DNA of 64,000 nt, taken from the NCBI GenBank assembly GCA_963734725.1, contig CAVTIX010000008.1:418746-482745 (forward strand), written 5' to 3'. Source of the DNA: DASXKD01 sp963734725 (lineage in GTDB: Bacteria; Actinomycetota; Actinomycetes; Streptosporangiales; Streptosporangiaceae). Each line of letters opens with the position of its first letter. Within the stretch, counting starts at the first letter, position 1. Under the pieces are notes generated by a model that was not told the origin of the DNA, searched no databases, and saw only the letters and a list, made by a program, of their open reading frames with translations. Below are positions 35,438 to 45,975 of the stretch, piece by piece. Position numbers and translations under genes: made by a program.

Positions 35438-36226
35438 ATGCGCGTTGGCGGGGTGCTGATCGATATCGATGGGGTGCTGACCGTGTCATGGCAGCCGCTG
35501 CCGGGGGCGGTCGCGGCGTTGCGGCAATTGCGGGCGGCGGCGCTGCCACTGGCCCTGGTCACCAACACCACCTCGCGCCCACGGGCGTCGATCGCGGCAA
35601 CGCTGGGTAAGGCCGGCTTCCCCGTTACCGCCGCCGATATTCTCACCGCCCCGGTGATCGCCGCCGCCTACCTAAGCGAGCATTACCCCGGGGCCCGGTG
35701 CCTGCTGCTCAACAGCGGCCAGATCGGCGAGGACCTGGCCGGGGTAGCGCTGGCCGGCCCGGACGACGCCGGCCCGGTAGATGTGGTGCTGATCGGCGGC
35801 GCCGGGGAGGAGTTCAGCTACGCCGCGCTCAACCGGGCCTTCGGCCACCTGCATGGCGGGGCCGCCCTGGTGGCGATACACCATGGCCTGTACTGGCGCA
35901 CCAGCGAAGGCCTGCAACTCGACAGCGGAGCGTTCGTGACCGGCCTGGAGCAAGCGGCCGGGATCCAGGCGGAGGTGGTCGGCAAGCCCGCCGCGGCGTT
36001 CTTCGACGCCGCGCTGGCGCACCTGGGCGCCGCCGCCGCGGACATTCTGATGGTGGGCGATGACATCGAGTCTGACGTGCTGGCTGCCCAGCGGCACGGG
36101 CTCACCGGGGTCCTGGTCAAGACCGGCAAGTACCTGCCCAGCACCCACCGCGCCGCCACCGGCACGCCCGACCACGTCCTGGACTCCTTTGCCAGCCTGC
36201 CAGCCCTAGTCGAGCAACTCTCCTGA
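35438..36226 (+). CDS. HAD-superfamily phosphatase (LHPP/HDHD2-like, class IIA)
   Basis: 262 residues from ATG at 35438. Motif I is LIDIDGVLTVSW (nucleophile and acid/base aspartates in DIDGV), motif II LALVTNTTSRPR, the cap lies between, the lysine is in VVGKPAAAFF, and motif IV is MVGDDIESDVLAAQ. The order with a C2 cap fits NagD/LHPP-type HAD phosphatases. GLYWRTSEGLQLDSGAFVTG is typical of the HDHD2/LHPP subgroup. Probably dephosphorylates a small phosphate ester. Single gene with no close partner. Confidence 0.92.
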   Translation: MRVGGVLIDIDGVLTVSWQPLPGAVAALRQLRAAALPLALVTNTTSRPRASIAATLGKAGFPVTAADILTAPVIAAAYLSEHYPGARCLLLNSGQIGEDLAGVALAGPDDAGPVDVVLIGGAGEEFSYAALNRAFGHLHGGAALVAIHHGLYWRTSEGLQLDSGAFVTGLEQAAGIQAEVVGKPAAAFFDAALAHLGAAAADILMVGDDIESDVLAAQRHGLTGVLVKTGKYLPSTHRAATGTPDHVLDSFASLPALVEQLS

Positions 36227-36684
36227 CCGCCCCGCACCCTTTGCCTCTCCGGCCTCTTCACCTGGGGCGATACCACGAAGTGTGATCGAGCCGCCGCGAG
36301 CAACCCGCGCGCGTAGCCGCCTTATGGACGTCAAAAGCCTTGCGTTCGCTGGGTGGCACTGACGCGCATAAGAGACAATTTTGCCGAGGCAGACCTTCGC
36401 GTACCGCGGCGGGCCTTCCGGTCGCGCGGCATGTGTTGCGGCCATAAGTCTTGTCGACCTGTACGGCTGGGCACCGGTCAGCCTGTTCAGACGTGCGCGG
36501 GCTTTTCCGGATGCGTTGTTGCTTCGGTCGTCAGCCCGAGCGCGGACACGCTGTACTCGAGCGCTACCTCCCGGTTGAGCCGGTTGCGCTCGGCACGCCG
36601 ACCGCTGCTGCCCTTGCTGCCCGCCACTTGGCGGCTGAGAAGCGTGATGGCTGTCGAGAGTGGCATACAGGATACGCTCGGTTA
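36227..36684. other. intergenic upstream of the SARP gene
   Basis: About 460 bases with no supported gene. It should hold the promoter of the large regulator gene. Direct heptamer repeats typical of SARP self-binding were not seen by eye. Confidence 0.4.
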
Positions 36685-39600
36685 ATGCGGTTCGGTGTGC
36701 TCGGGCCTCTTGAGGTGCGGGCCGATGGCGAGCAGCTCGCGATCAAGGGGGTCAAGGAGCGGCGGCTTCTCGGGTTGCTGCTGTCTCGTGCCAACAGCGT
36801 GGTTCCGGTCGATGACATCTTCGAAGCGTTGTGGGGGACGGAGCTTCCACCCAGCGCCGCGAAGTCGGTGCAGGTGTATGCCGTCCGGGTGCGCAAAACG
36901 CTGGAGCCGAATGGCCGGTCAGCCGAGGGCTCACTCGTCTCGCGGCGCGGGGCCGGGTACATGCTGCGTGCGGCTCGCGATCAGGTGGATGCGCTGCGGT
37001 TCGCTGATCTGGTGGCACGAGCCCGCGAGGCCGCGGCCGCGGGCGCGCGCGATATCGCTGCGCAGGTCCTGCGTGAGGCGCTGGGGCTGTGGCGTGGATC
37101 CGCCTACGCGGATTTCCAGGACACGTTGTTTGGCGCCGCGGAGGCGGCGCGCCTGGAAGAGATGCGCCTGGCCGCTGTGGAGGCCCGTGTTGATGCCGAC
37201 CTCGCGCTGGGCCGCCACGCCGAGGTGATCGCCGAGCTTGAGGGTCTTGTGCGGGAGCATCCGCTGCGGGAACGGCTGTGGGCGCAGTTGATGATCGCGT
37301 TCTATCGGGGCGGGCGGCAAAGCGACGCGCTGCTGGCGTTCCGGCGGGCCCGCGGCGGTCTGGTTGAGGAGATCGGCGTGGAGCCGGGGCCGGAGCTGCA
37401 GGCGCTGGAGACCGCCGTTCTGGCGCACGATCCCGGTCTGGCTGCGCCGGATCCGCGTTCGTTGGGCCCGCCGGAGCTGCCCGCGGGGCTGCGCGGGATC
37501 GGCCCGGCGTTCATAGGCCGCGATGCGGCCCTGGCCTGCCTGTGCGGGTTCTGGGCCGATGCGGAGCGCGGGCGGGGTGGTGTGGTGCTTGTGTCGGGCC
37601 CGGCCGGGAGCGGCCGTACCCGGCTGGCGGCCGAGCTTGCCCACTACGCGCACGGGCGCGGCGCGGCGGTCCAGGTGGGCGGTGAGCACTCCGGGCCTGA
37701 GGTCGGGCAGGCCTCGCCCGCCGGGCTGGTGCGGTCGGCGGCTGGGCGGCCGGTCCTGCTCGTTCTTGACGATGTGGACCAGTCCGGTCCGGGCGCGGTT
37801 GCGCTGCTGGAGGCGGCGGCCGAGGCCGCGCCGCGGCTGCGCCTGCTGGTCGTTGCCACCTGCGGGCCGGAGTGTGCGGATGCCCGGTTGCACGCGGTTG
37901 AGCGGGCCGCCGGTCGCGCCCGGCGGCTGGCGTTGCCGCCGCTGGATGCCGCCGATGCCGCGTTGATCGTCGAGCGCTATCTCGGTCCGGGAGCCGAACC
38001 GGGTGTGGTGCGGGGCATCGTCGCGCACGGCGCAGGGCTGCCGGGGCGGCTGCATGAGCTGGCCGCGGCCTGGGTGGAGGCGGACGCGGCCCAGCGGGTT
38101 GCTGGCGCCGTAGGGCAGGCCCCCGCGGCCCGGCAGGCCCTGTCGGCGGTCCGGGCTACGGCCCGGGAGGGGCTACTTGACCTGTACCGGGCCAGACAGG
38201 AGCGGGCCGCGCATGCCGGTGTGGGCGCACCAGAGGGCGAAGGGGTGCTGTGCCCGTATAAGGGCTTGGCCAGGTTCGAGAAGCAGGACGCGGCGATCTT
38301 TCATGGCCGCGAGGCGCTGGTCGCCACGCTGATCGCCCGGCTCGCCGAGACGCCGCTAGTCGCGGTGGCCGGCCCGTCGGGGGCGGGCAAGTCCTCGCTG
38401 GTCCGCGCGGGCCTGCTGCCCGCGCTTGCTGCCGGGGCGCTGCCGGGCAGCGGGAAGTGGCCGCAGCACGTGCTGTCGCCGGGCGCGGCCCCCCGGCGTG
38501 AGCTTGCGCCGGTGCTCGACGGCCGGCAGGCTCCGGCCACGGCCACGGCGGTGGTCGTGGTGGTCGACCAGTTCGAGGAGCTGTTCACCGCATGCGGCGA
38601 CGAGGGCGAGCGGGCGAGCTTTGTCGCCGAGCTTCTCGGCCTCCTTGAGCCGGGTTCTGCACCTGCGCGGGTGATCCTGGCGGTCCGCGCGGACTACCTG
38701 GGATGGTGCGCCCAGTACCAGGAGCTGGCGTCCCGCGTCGCGGACGGCGCGGTCCTGGTCGGGCCGATGAGTGACGACGAGGTGCGGCGGGCGGTCGAGG
38801 GGCCAGCCAGGTATGCGGGACTGGAGGTCGAGCCCGATTTCCTCGATGCGGTCGTCGAGGATGTGCGTGGCCGCCCGGGTGGCTTGCCGCTGCTGTCGAC
38901 GGCGCTGCTGGACACCTGGGAGCGCCGCCGCGGCGTACCCTCACCCACGCTGGCTACCTGGCGGCGGGCGGGGTTTCCGGCGCGCTGGCCCGGCTCGCCG
39001 ATTCGGCGTACGCCCGGCTGGCGCCGGCCGAGCAGGAGGCGGCGCGGCGCATCCTGGTCCGGCTCGCCGACACCGGCGAGGCGGGGCTGCCGGTGCGCCG
39101 CCGGGTGCCGCTGGCGGAGGTGGCCGCGCCCGGCGATAAGGCGGCGCGGCGCGCCCTTGATGTTCTGGTCGCCCGCCGGCTGCTGACGGCCGGGGACGAC
39201 ACGGTGGAGGTGGCGCACGAGGCGCTGCTGTCGCACTGGCCCCGGCTGGCCCGCTGGCTGGAGGAGGACGAGCAGGGCCGAGCCCTTCGCCGGCACCTCG
39301 CGCCCGCCGCCCGGGAGTGGGCCCAGTCCGGCCGACCTGACGCGGAGCTATATCGGGGAGCCCGGCTGGCCGGCGCCCTGGATTGGGCGGGCGGGCACGC
39401 CGGCGACCTCAACGCCATCGAAGAGGAGTTCCTTGCGGCGAGCCGCGCGGCGGCCGATCGGGAGCTGCGGGAGCAGCGCGAGCGCGCCGACCGGGAGGCA
39501 CGAGCGCGTGCCCAAGAGGCCCAGGCGCGCGTCCGGGAGGCCCGGGCGGGGCGCCGACTGCGCGTGGTGCTCGCCGGCGTCATGGCCCTGCTGCTTTTCT

Positions 39601-41771
39601 CCGCGGTGGCCGGCGCCCTCGCCGTGCAGCAGCGCGGTCAGGCCCGCGCGGCGGAACGCAGCGCGGAGGCGGCGCAACGCAGCGCCGAGGCTCGGCGGCT
39701 GGGTGCCCGGGCGCTCACCGAGCCGGATCTGGACCGCTCGCTGCTGCTGGCGGCCGCCGCCGTGCGCACCGACCCATCGCTGGAGACCGAGGGCGACCTT
39801 TTCACCGCCCTGCAACGCAGCCCGCACGCCCTCAGCCAGGTCCGCTTCGGCGGCGACGGGCTGCTAGGTGTCGCCGTAAGCCCCGATGGCCACACCCTCG
39901 CCGCGAGCGGCGTCAACGGCACCCTGGTGTTCCGGGACACGCGGACGATGCGCCGGATCGGTGATCCCGTGCAGATCGGCGCCATGAGCGGGGGGATCGC
40001 CTTCTCGCCAGACGGCCGGCTAGTCGCCGTTTTGACGGTCAACCCGAGTACGAGTGACTTCAGCCTCGAGGTTGTGGTCTGGGACCTCGCCCGCCGGACT
40101 ATATCGCGCCATCTGCCCCTGCCCGGGAACTTCAATGCCTCGGGAGCATCTCTGACGTGGGCACGCGACGGCCGCACGGTGGCGGTCGAGTCGGGCACCG
40201 GGCAGGTCATCTTCTACGACGCGGCCACCTTCACCCAGACACGCAGCGTCGGTGTCCCCGGGGCCGGGTCCGGGAGACCCGTCGACGTCTACGCGGCCGG
40301 TGACGACATCCTCGCCGTCGCCGAGTCCACGCGGCACGCGATCCTGGTCGACCCGAAAACGGCCCGCATCGTCCGCCGGATCACCCTGCCCGTCGCGGCT
40401 GACTCCCGTGTGGCCGTCAGCCGCGACGGCCACACGCTCGCCGTCAGCGGCAGCAAAGGAGCCGCGTTTTTCGAGGACTTGCGCACCGGGCAGGTCCGGA
40501 GCGGCACAGGCGAGCACGCCGGCGGGGCCGCCAGCATGGTCTTGTCCCCCAACGGCCAGACGGCCGCCTCGCTCCACCCAGGCGGAGCCGTCACGATATG
40601 GGACGTCAGAACCGGCCAGTCCCGGCTCACCCTCGCGGGGCACAGCGGCCCAGTCACCGAGGGCGCATTCACACCCGATGGGCGGACCCTGTACACCGCG
40701 AGCCTGGACACATCGGTCATCGCCTGGGACATCGCCGGGAACCGGTCCTTCGGGGTCACCCGGCCCAGCACTGCGCAAGGCCCCTTCAGCGCCGCCAATC
40801 TGGGCGCGCCCTACGCAGGGTGGTCAGCCAGCCGCCGCCGGGCTGTGATCGGCTTCCAGACAGGTCTGACCGCGACCATCGACGTGGCGACGGGCACGCG
40901 GACCACGCGGGACAGGCCGGTGAAAGGCCTTGAGGATCTGGCGCTGTCACCCGATGGCCACTACGCCTACCTCTCCTCGGCCGGCCCGCTGATACGGCGA
41001 TGGAACACCACAACGGGGCAGGTGGACAAGACGTCCACGCTGGGCGACCACTCCCCCAAGGCCGTACTCGGCGTGTCGCCCGACGGCCGGCGGCTTGTGG
41101 CATGCGAGTCCCCTTCCGGGATAACGGCCGCTTGCTACTTCGCCGACGCCGGCACACTGGAACGCGTCGGCCACGGCATCAACCTGGGCTTCGGCCCGGG
41201 CACGGCCGCATTCAGCCCGGACGGCAGGCTTGTCGCACTCGGCAACGCCTTCGACCAAGGGTTCAGCGTCCTAACAGTCCCCAGTGGCAGGGTCACCTGG
41301 GCGAAGAGTTGGCTGGCCGGGGTTCGGGTCATCGGGTTCTCACCGGACGGGCACCGCCTGGTCGTGGGGTCAGCTCATGGGCTGATGGCCACCTTCGACG
41401 TGGCATCGGGCCGCCTGCTCGCCGGTCCCGTCGTCGCCCAATCCGGCCCTGTCCTCAGCGCATCGTTTGCCCCGGACGGCCGGACAATCCTGACATCCGG
41501 CGCCGACGGCATAATCCGGCTGTGGGAGGCGGCCCATCTGCGCCCCGTGGCCGAGCCCCTGCACCTGCTTCCCGGCGAGGGGGTGTTCGCGGCCTATACC
41601 CCCGACGGCAAGGAGGTTCTCGGCCTGGACCCCACGGGCCGGGTCACGGCCTGGCCCGCCACCGTGGCAGCCTGGCTGAGCCGCGCCTGCTCCATCGCCC
41701 GCCGGGATTTCACCCCCCAAGAACGCACGCTGTACTCGATCACACCAGCAAGCCCCAAGCCCTGCGCCTGA
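36685..41771 (+). CDS. SARP/BTAD regulator fused to AAA, nSTAND and WD40 domains, one frameshift
   Basis: About 1695 residues if a frame change near 38935 is bridged. Order: winged helix (RFGVLGPLEVRADG, residues 1-95), BTAD (about 96-245), a first NTPase with GPAGSGRTR near residue 304 (Walker A Lys replaced by Arg) and VLLVLDDVD, a second nSTAND NTPase with GPSGAGKSS near 562 and VVVVVDQFEEL, an ABC-like helix bundle, a coiled coil, one membrane helix (LAGVMALLLFSAVAGALAV), and a beta-propeller with at least twelve S-P-D-G-type WD40 turns. SARP proteins activate secondary metabolism genes. The frame change (residue about 750) removes nothing else and may be an indel. Long hairpin 8 bases after the stop. 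Confidence 0.85.
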
Positions 41772-41779
41772 CCTGCGCC

Positions 41780-41807
41780 GGGGGACCCGCCCTTCGACGG
41801 GTCCCCC
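41780..41807. terminator. terminator hairpin after the SARP-WD40 gene
   Basis: Perfect 10-bp stem (GGGGGACCCG with CGGGTCCCCC) and an 8-base loop, 8 bases after the stop codon at 41771. No T-run follows, as is common in high-GC actinobacteria. The position also suits the convergent lipoprotein gene ending at 41907. Confidence 0.7.
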
Positions 41808-41906
41808 ACCGCCCGTGCCGCGACCGGCACCGCGCGGGCGCTCACCCACCCCGGGCGTGCCCCCCGGCCTTCCGCACGATCTCGCGCTTGAGCTGAGCGA
41901 GGTGTT

Positions 41907-42353
41907 TCATATCGCGAACCTGTTGCCGGCCGGCCCGTGCTTCGCGCAGGCAGCGGCTAGCCGTTCGATGAACCAAACGGTCTCGCCGCCGTAGGCGTGC
42001 GTAGCGCGCAGCTTGGTGGCGATCTCGACGTAGGCCAGACCGCTGATGCGCAGGTCCGGCCATCGCGAGCCGCTGAACTGAGCAGCGATCTTCGGGTAGT
42101 CGCTGGCGGCAACCTGGTGAGCGCCCAACACTGATGAGCAGCCCGCTAGGCCACTGTCCGGCGGCCGGGTTGGCCGGGTGCCGCCAAGCCCACCGCGCGC
42201 TTCATCAACTCTTGGTCCGCTGCGCTGCACCTGGTGCTGCGCGAACGGCTTCTCATGGTTTCCCTGGCCGGACGTCCCGGCAACGGTGCCGCAGGCGGCG
42301 AGCGCCAGGCCCGCGGTGAGCGTCCCGATCACCAGCTTGGTTCGCGTGATCAT
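41907..42353 (-). CDS. putative lipoprotein
   Basis: 148 residues from ATG at 42353. The signal peptide TRTKLVIGTLTAGLALAACG ends with lipobox ALAAC, giving a lipid-anchored protein. The middle (residues about 30-75) is Gly/Arg/Pro-rich and may be disordered or out of frame. The C-terminal part reads LRISGLAYVEIATKLRATHA and TVWFIERLAAACAKHG, a plausible helical domain with cysteines. No family recognised. The frame upstream of 42353 is open but without a signal. Confidence 0.55.
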   Translation of the reverse strand: MITRTKLVIGTLTAGLALAACGTVAGTSGQGNHEKPFAQHQVQRSGPRVDEARGGLGGTRPTRPPDSGLAGCSSVLGAHQVAASDYPKIAAQFSGSRWPDLRISGLAYVEIATKLRATHAYGGETVWFIERLAAACAKHGPAGNRFAI

Positions 42354-43114
42354 GGCTATGGTCCTTTGCTTCCGGCGGCCGCCGGTCGGCCGCGCAGAGC
42401 CAGCAGAACCCATCACGGTTGCGGTTCGGCTGCCATCTAGCTGCGGCCATGCGCAACCCAGCGTCACAGCGCGATCTGATGCGGAAAGGCCCAGCTCTCG
42501 ATCAAGCCCGGCAAGCCAGCCCGACTCGCCCCCAGGCCCCAGCTCCAGGCGTCTCCGGTCGTTGGCGAGCCCCCCGCCGCACGGCCAACCAGCAATGAGC
42601 GGAACGCGCCGATCACGACGTCGGTCTCATCAGTGCTCGTCCTGCCCTCCGCAACGCCGCGGACGACCGCCCCGCCACCCGGCAGCAGGCCGCGGACGAA
42701 CCCAGAAGGACACAGACCGAATCGGCCCGATCCCGGTACCCAAGCCGCAACACGCCAAGTGCCATCGGCGGCGGTGTCCAGGATCAACCACATCGCTTTC
42801 CGCGAACCGTCCACGGCGCCCACTGCATCCGGCGACCGCGCGCCGAACAAGATTATCTGAGTGGGGCACCTGCACAGCCGGACAGGTTTCCAGCCGCCCG
42901 GAATCGGCGCTCGGCTCGCACGCCACGCTCGAGACCGGGTGACGCTGAGTGATTAGACCTGGTCCGCGGCCGGTGCGCGAGATCCGCCGTTCGGCGCGGT
43001 CGTCCGCCCAAATGACGATGTGGCATTGGCCGCTCATGGGGATTATGTGTCTCCCAAGCCGGGCGTGGAACGGTGGAATGAACCACACCGAGGGTTGCCG
43101 GAGGCAGCTGCGGG
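42354..43114. other. gap with one doubtful minus-strand frame
   Basis: About 760 bases. On the minus strand at 42464-42850 a 128-codon frame includes KAMWLILDTAADGTWRVAAW, which looks protein-like (a strand ending in a W-R-V pattern), but the rest is featureless. It could be the remnant of a small secreted or enzyme domain. No other gene seen. Confidence 0.35.
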
Positions 43115-44029
43115 TCAGCTTTGCCAGTCGCTGGGTTCAGTTCCTTGGTGCTGAGGCCGGGGGCGTATAGCCGGTGCGGAGCGGTGGTGGGTGCAGGCGA
43201 GGTGCATGCCGCGGGTGCGGCACCATAGTTCGTCGCCTGGGCGGAATCTGCCGATCCAGTGGTATCGGGTGTTGAGGCCGCGCGTGCCGCCGGGTGGTGG
43301 GGTCAGCGGGTTGAGCGGATGCACGGCGATGGCCCGCATGGTGGCTGTTGGGTGCACGAGCGGGAATGTGATCGTGCCCGGTGGAATGCCGCGTTCGGCC
43401 CAGCGCATGAGCGGGCCCAGGAGGTCGGGGTTGTCTGTCACTGGCGGGGAGCCGCCGGTGAGGCAGTGGTACTGGCCGGGGATCATGTACAGGCGGGAGA
43501 AGTTCTGGCTGGCGCGGAATCCTCCGGCGTCTTGGACGACGGCTTTGTAATAGTCGACGGTGCCGAAGGGGGAGATACTCTCGTCCGCCCACCCTTGCCA
43601 GATGATGAGCTTGCCGGTGACCCGGGGGCAGCTGCCGCCGAGCGGGGGGATGTCATTGCGTATGCCCGAGCAGAAGCCATCGCAGCCTTCTTGCACGTAG
43701 CGACCGGTGTAGGTGCTGACCGGAAGGAGGAGCTGGAGCTGGTCCTGCGGCGCGATGTACCCATACACCCGGCAGTAGCTGGCCCCGTTGAACTGCACCT
43801 CGGCCGCAGAGATGACGGCTGTAGGAGCATCCGGGACCTTGCTGAAGTCATGGCTGGCTGTTGCCAGCTGGCCGCACGCGACCACCGGCGGCACCGGGGA
43901 TGCGGATGCTGCCACGTTCGCAGCGGACGCGCCGGCACGCGCAAAGCCGCCCGACGCGGCAGGCCCAGCCAGACCAGCCGCCAGCAAGACCGCCGCGGCC
44001 ATTGGCGCAAGCGTGGGCCGTTTCCTCAT
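43115..44029 (-). CDS. internally deleted tannase/feruloyl esterase-like protein
   Basis: 304 residues, in frame throughout. It is a close paralogue of the full-length tannase-family gene at 52193. The N-terminus (signal peptide, VVACGQLAT, YGYIAPQDQLQLLLPVSTYT) jumps at about residue 135 straight to TGKLIIWQGWADESISPFGT, RLYMIPGQYHCLTGG and NPLTPPPGGTRGLNT. Roughly 290 residues of the catalytic core are missing, including the Cys-Ser nucleophile; the aspartate and the His-Cys remain. It is unlikely to be an active esterase. A signal peptide suggests export. It lies 36 bases downstream of the NarL-type regulator gene on the same strand. Confidence 0.8.
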   Translation of the reverse strand: MRKRPTLAPMAAAVLLAAGLAGPAASGGFARAGASAANVAASASPVPPVVACGQLATASHDFSKVPDAPTAVISAAEVQFNGASYCRVYGYIAPQDQLQLLLPVSTYTGRYVQEGCDGFCSGIRNDIPPLGGSCPRVTGKLIIWQGWADESISPFGTVDYYKAVVQDAGGFRASQNFSRLYMIPGQYHCLTGGSPPVTDNPDLLGPLMRWAERGIPPGTITFPLVHPTATMRAIAVHPLNPLTPPPGGTRGLNTRYHWIGRFRPGDELWCRTRGMHLACTHHRSAPAIRPRPQHQGTEPSDWQS

Positions 44030-44064
44030 CGTTTCACCTTGAGATGCGCGGTTTGCGGAAGGGG

Positions 44065-44709
44065 TCAGGAGTCCAGGTAGGCAAGGACGGCCAGGACGCG
44101 GCGGTTGTCGTCGTCGGATGGCGGGAGGTCGAGTTTGGCGAAGATCGACGTGCAGTGCTTGCTGACCGCCTTCTCGGACACGACCAGGCGCTGCGCGATG
44201 GCGCGGTTGGACCGGCCCTCGGCCATCAGCGCGAGCACCTCGCGCTCCCGGCTGGTGAGCCGGGTGACCGGCGGCTGGGTAGAGCGCCGGGCCAGCAGCT
44301 TGGATACGACCTCCGGGTCCATCACGGTGCCGCCGCGGGCCACCGTGTACAGCGCGTCGGTGAACTGCGCGTCGGTGAACACCCGGTCCTTGAGCAGGTA
44401 GCCGACCCCGCCCGCCTGGTCGGACAGCAGCTCACGGGCGTACAGCCGCTCGACGTGGGTGGACAGGATGAGGATCGGCAGTCCCGGCACCTGGCGGCGG
44501 GCCTCCAGCGCGGCCCGCAGTCCCTCGTCGGTGTAGGCCGGCGGGAGCCGGACGTCGACGATCGCCACATCCGGCCGCTGGTTGACCAGCGCCCGCAGCA
44601 GGGACGGCCCGTCGCCGACCGCTTCGGCGACGTCGAAGCCGTGCTCCTTGAGCATGCTGGCCAGGCCTTCCCGCAGCAGGAACAGGTCTTCGGCTATGAC
44701 GACGCGCAC
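44065..44709 (-). CDS. NarL/FixJ-type response regulator
   Basis: 214 residues. Receiver: VVIAEDLFLLREGLASML with acidic pocket residues, phosphoacceptor D52 in VAIVDVRLPP, and LLKDRVF with the conserved lysine. The LuxR HTH lies at about 150-205: LTSREREVLALMAEGRSNRA and VSEKAVSKHCTSIFAKLDLP. It is the partner of the histidine kinase gene that overlaps its start by 16 bases upstream. Likely target is not visible; the deleted tannase gene directly downstream may be in the same operon. Confidence 0.95.
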   Translation of the reverse strand: MRVVIAEDLFLLREGLASMLKEHGFDVAEAVGDGPSLLRALVNQRPDVAIVDVRLPPAYTDEGLRAALEARRQVPGLPILILSTHVERLYARELLSDQAGGVGYLLKDRVFTDAQFTDALYTVARGGTVMDPEVVSKLLARRSTQPPVTRLTSREREVLALMAEGRSNRAIAQRLVVSEKAVSKHCTSIFAKLDLPPSDDDNRRVLAVLAYLDS

Positions 44710-45758
44710 GGCACCTCGATGACCACGATCGTCGGCCCGCCCAGCGGGCTGCTGACCGCCAGCACGCCGTCAAACGTGCCGAGCCTGCGCTCGACACCCC
44801 GCAACCCGGTGCCCCGCGCGGGATCGGCGCCGCCGGTGCCGTCGTCGCTGACCTCGATCCGGAGTGCTCCGGCCGCATGCGCCGCCCGGATGTGCACGCT
44901 GCGCGCACCAGCGTGCTTGGCAGCATTGGCCATCGCCTCAGCCGCCGCGAAGTACGCTGCCGCCTCCACCGGCGCCGGGAGCCGAACCGGCAGGTCAATG
45001 TCTGCCGTGGTGGCCACCGGGTTATCGAGCGCGAGCGCTCGTATCGCGTCGCCGAGCCCCCGCTCAGCCAGCACCGGCGGGTTAATCCCGGCCACCAGGC
45101 CGCGCAGCTCAGCCAGCGCCCGGGCGGAGTTCTCCCGCGCCGCGGCGACCAGGGCCACCGCCGCGTCCGGGTCGGTCTTGATCAGCCCCTCGGTTGCCCG
45201 CAGCGAAATGCCCAGCGCGATCAGCCGAGCCTGGGCGCCATCATGCAGGTCCCGTTCGACCCGCTGCAGCTCGGCGGCGGCCGTGCCCACGGCGTCCACC
45301 CGGGTCGCAGTCAGCCGCCGCACCCGGCTGACCAGTTCTGTGTTGCGCTTGGCCAGCCCGGAACGCGGGCCGATCGTGCGTGGCACCAGCCACACCCCGT
45401 AGGCCAGCATCACCAGCCCCGCCGCCAGGTCGAACAGGTTCGGCATGCTGCGAGTGAACAGCAGACCGTGGAACGGGTAACCAGCCGTCGTGCCCGAGCC
45501 CGGGGGCGTGATGCTGCCCCGCTGGGCCAGGGCGAACGCACAACATGCGAACCCGATCAGCGCCACTGCCAGCAGGTCCGCGGCCAGGGCCGGGACCAGA
45601 AGCGTCAAGACCACACCTGCAGCAACAACGGTCAGCGTCCACGGGCGCACGCCCCAGTACAGCGTGCCCACCAGCATGACAACAGGAAACAAGGCGGCCC
45701 AGCCCGTGGCACGCAAACGCGGCGGCAGGGCCTCTGGCAGAGTGCTCATGCCATCCAT
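44694..45758 (-). CDS. HisKA_3-type sensor histidine kinase
   Basis: 354 residues from ATG at 45758 (ATG 45749 also possible). Four to five membrane helices in the first 130 residues (LFPVVMLVGTLYWG, LTVVAAGVVLTLLVPAL, LAVALIGFACCAFALA, LAAGLVMLAYGVWLV) form the sensor. The dimerisation and phosphorylation motif is RVERDLHDGAQARLIALG with H172. The ATPase domain has AEAMANAAKHAGA (N-box) and VSDDGTGGADPARGTGLRGV (G1/G2). No large extracellular domain, so it probably senses membrane state or a lipid-soluble signal. Partner of the overlapping NarL regulator. Confidence 0.93.
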   Translation of the reverse strand: MDGMSTLPEALPPRLRATGWAALFPVVMLVGTLYWGVRPWTLTVVAAGVVLTLLVPALAADLLAVALIGFACCAFALAQRGSITPPGSGTTAGYPFHGLLFTRSMPNLFDLAAGLVMLAYGVWLVPRTIGPRSGLAKRNTELVSRVRRLTATRVDAVGTAAAELQRVERDLHDGAQARLIALGISLRATEGLIKTDPDAAVALVAAARENSARALAELRGLVAGINPPVLAERGLGDAIRALALDNPVATTADIDLPVRLPAPVEAAAYFAAAEAMANAAKHAGARSVHIRAAHAAGALRIEVSDDGTGGADPARGTGLRGVERRLGTFDGVLAVSSPLGGPTIVVIEVPCASS

Positions 45759-45975
45759 GTTGATCCACCCGCCCAGCAGCCGCCATGGACCAGCCTCCAC
45801 ACATCGTGGGTAGGCAAACATCTACCCAGGGGCCACCCACCATCAGAACAGGACCGTCGCACAGTGCCGCAGGGACCGCTTCTGAACCGAATCCAGGCAC
45901 CTGCGCGTGACGTCCGTCTGGGTGATGAATAAGGTGGCGGCGAATATCTCACGACCTTGCCCTGGAGGAGGTCCG

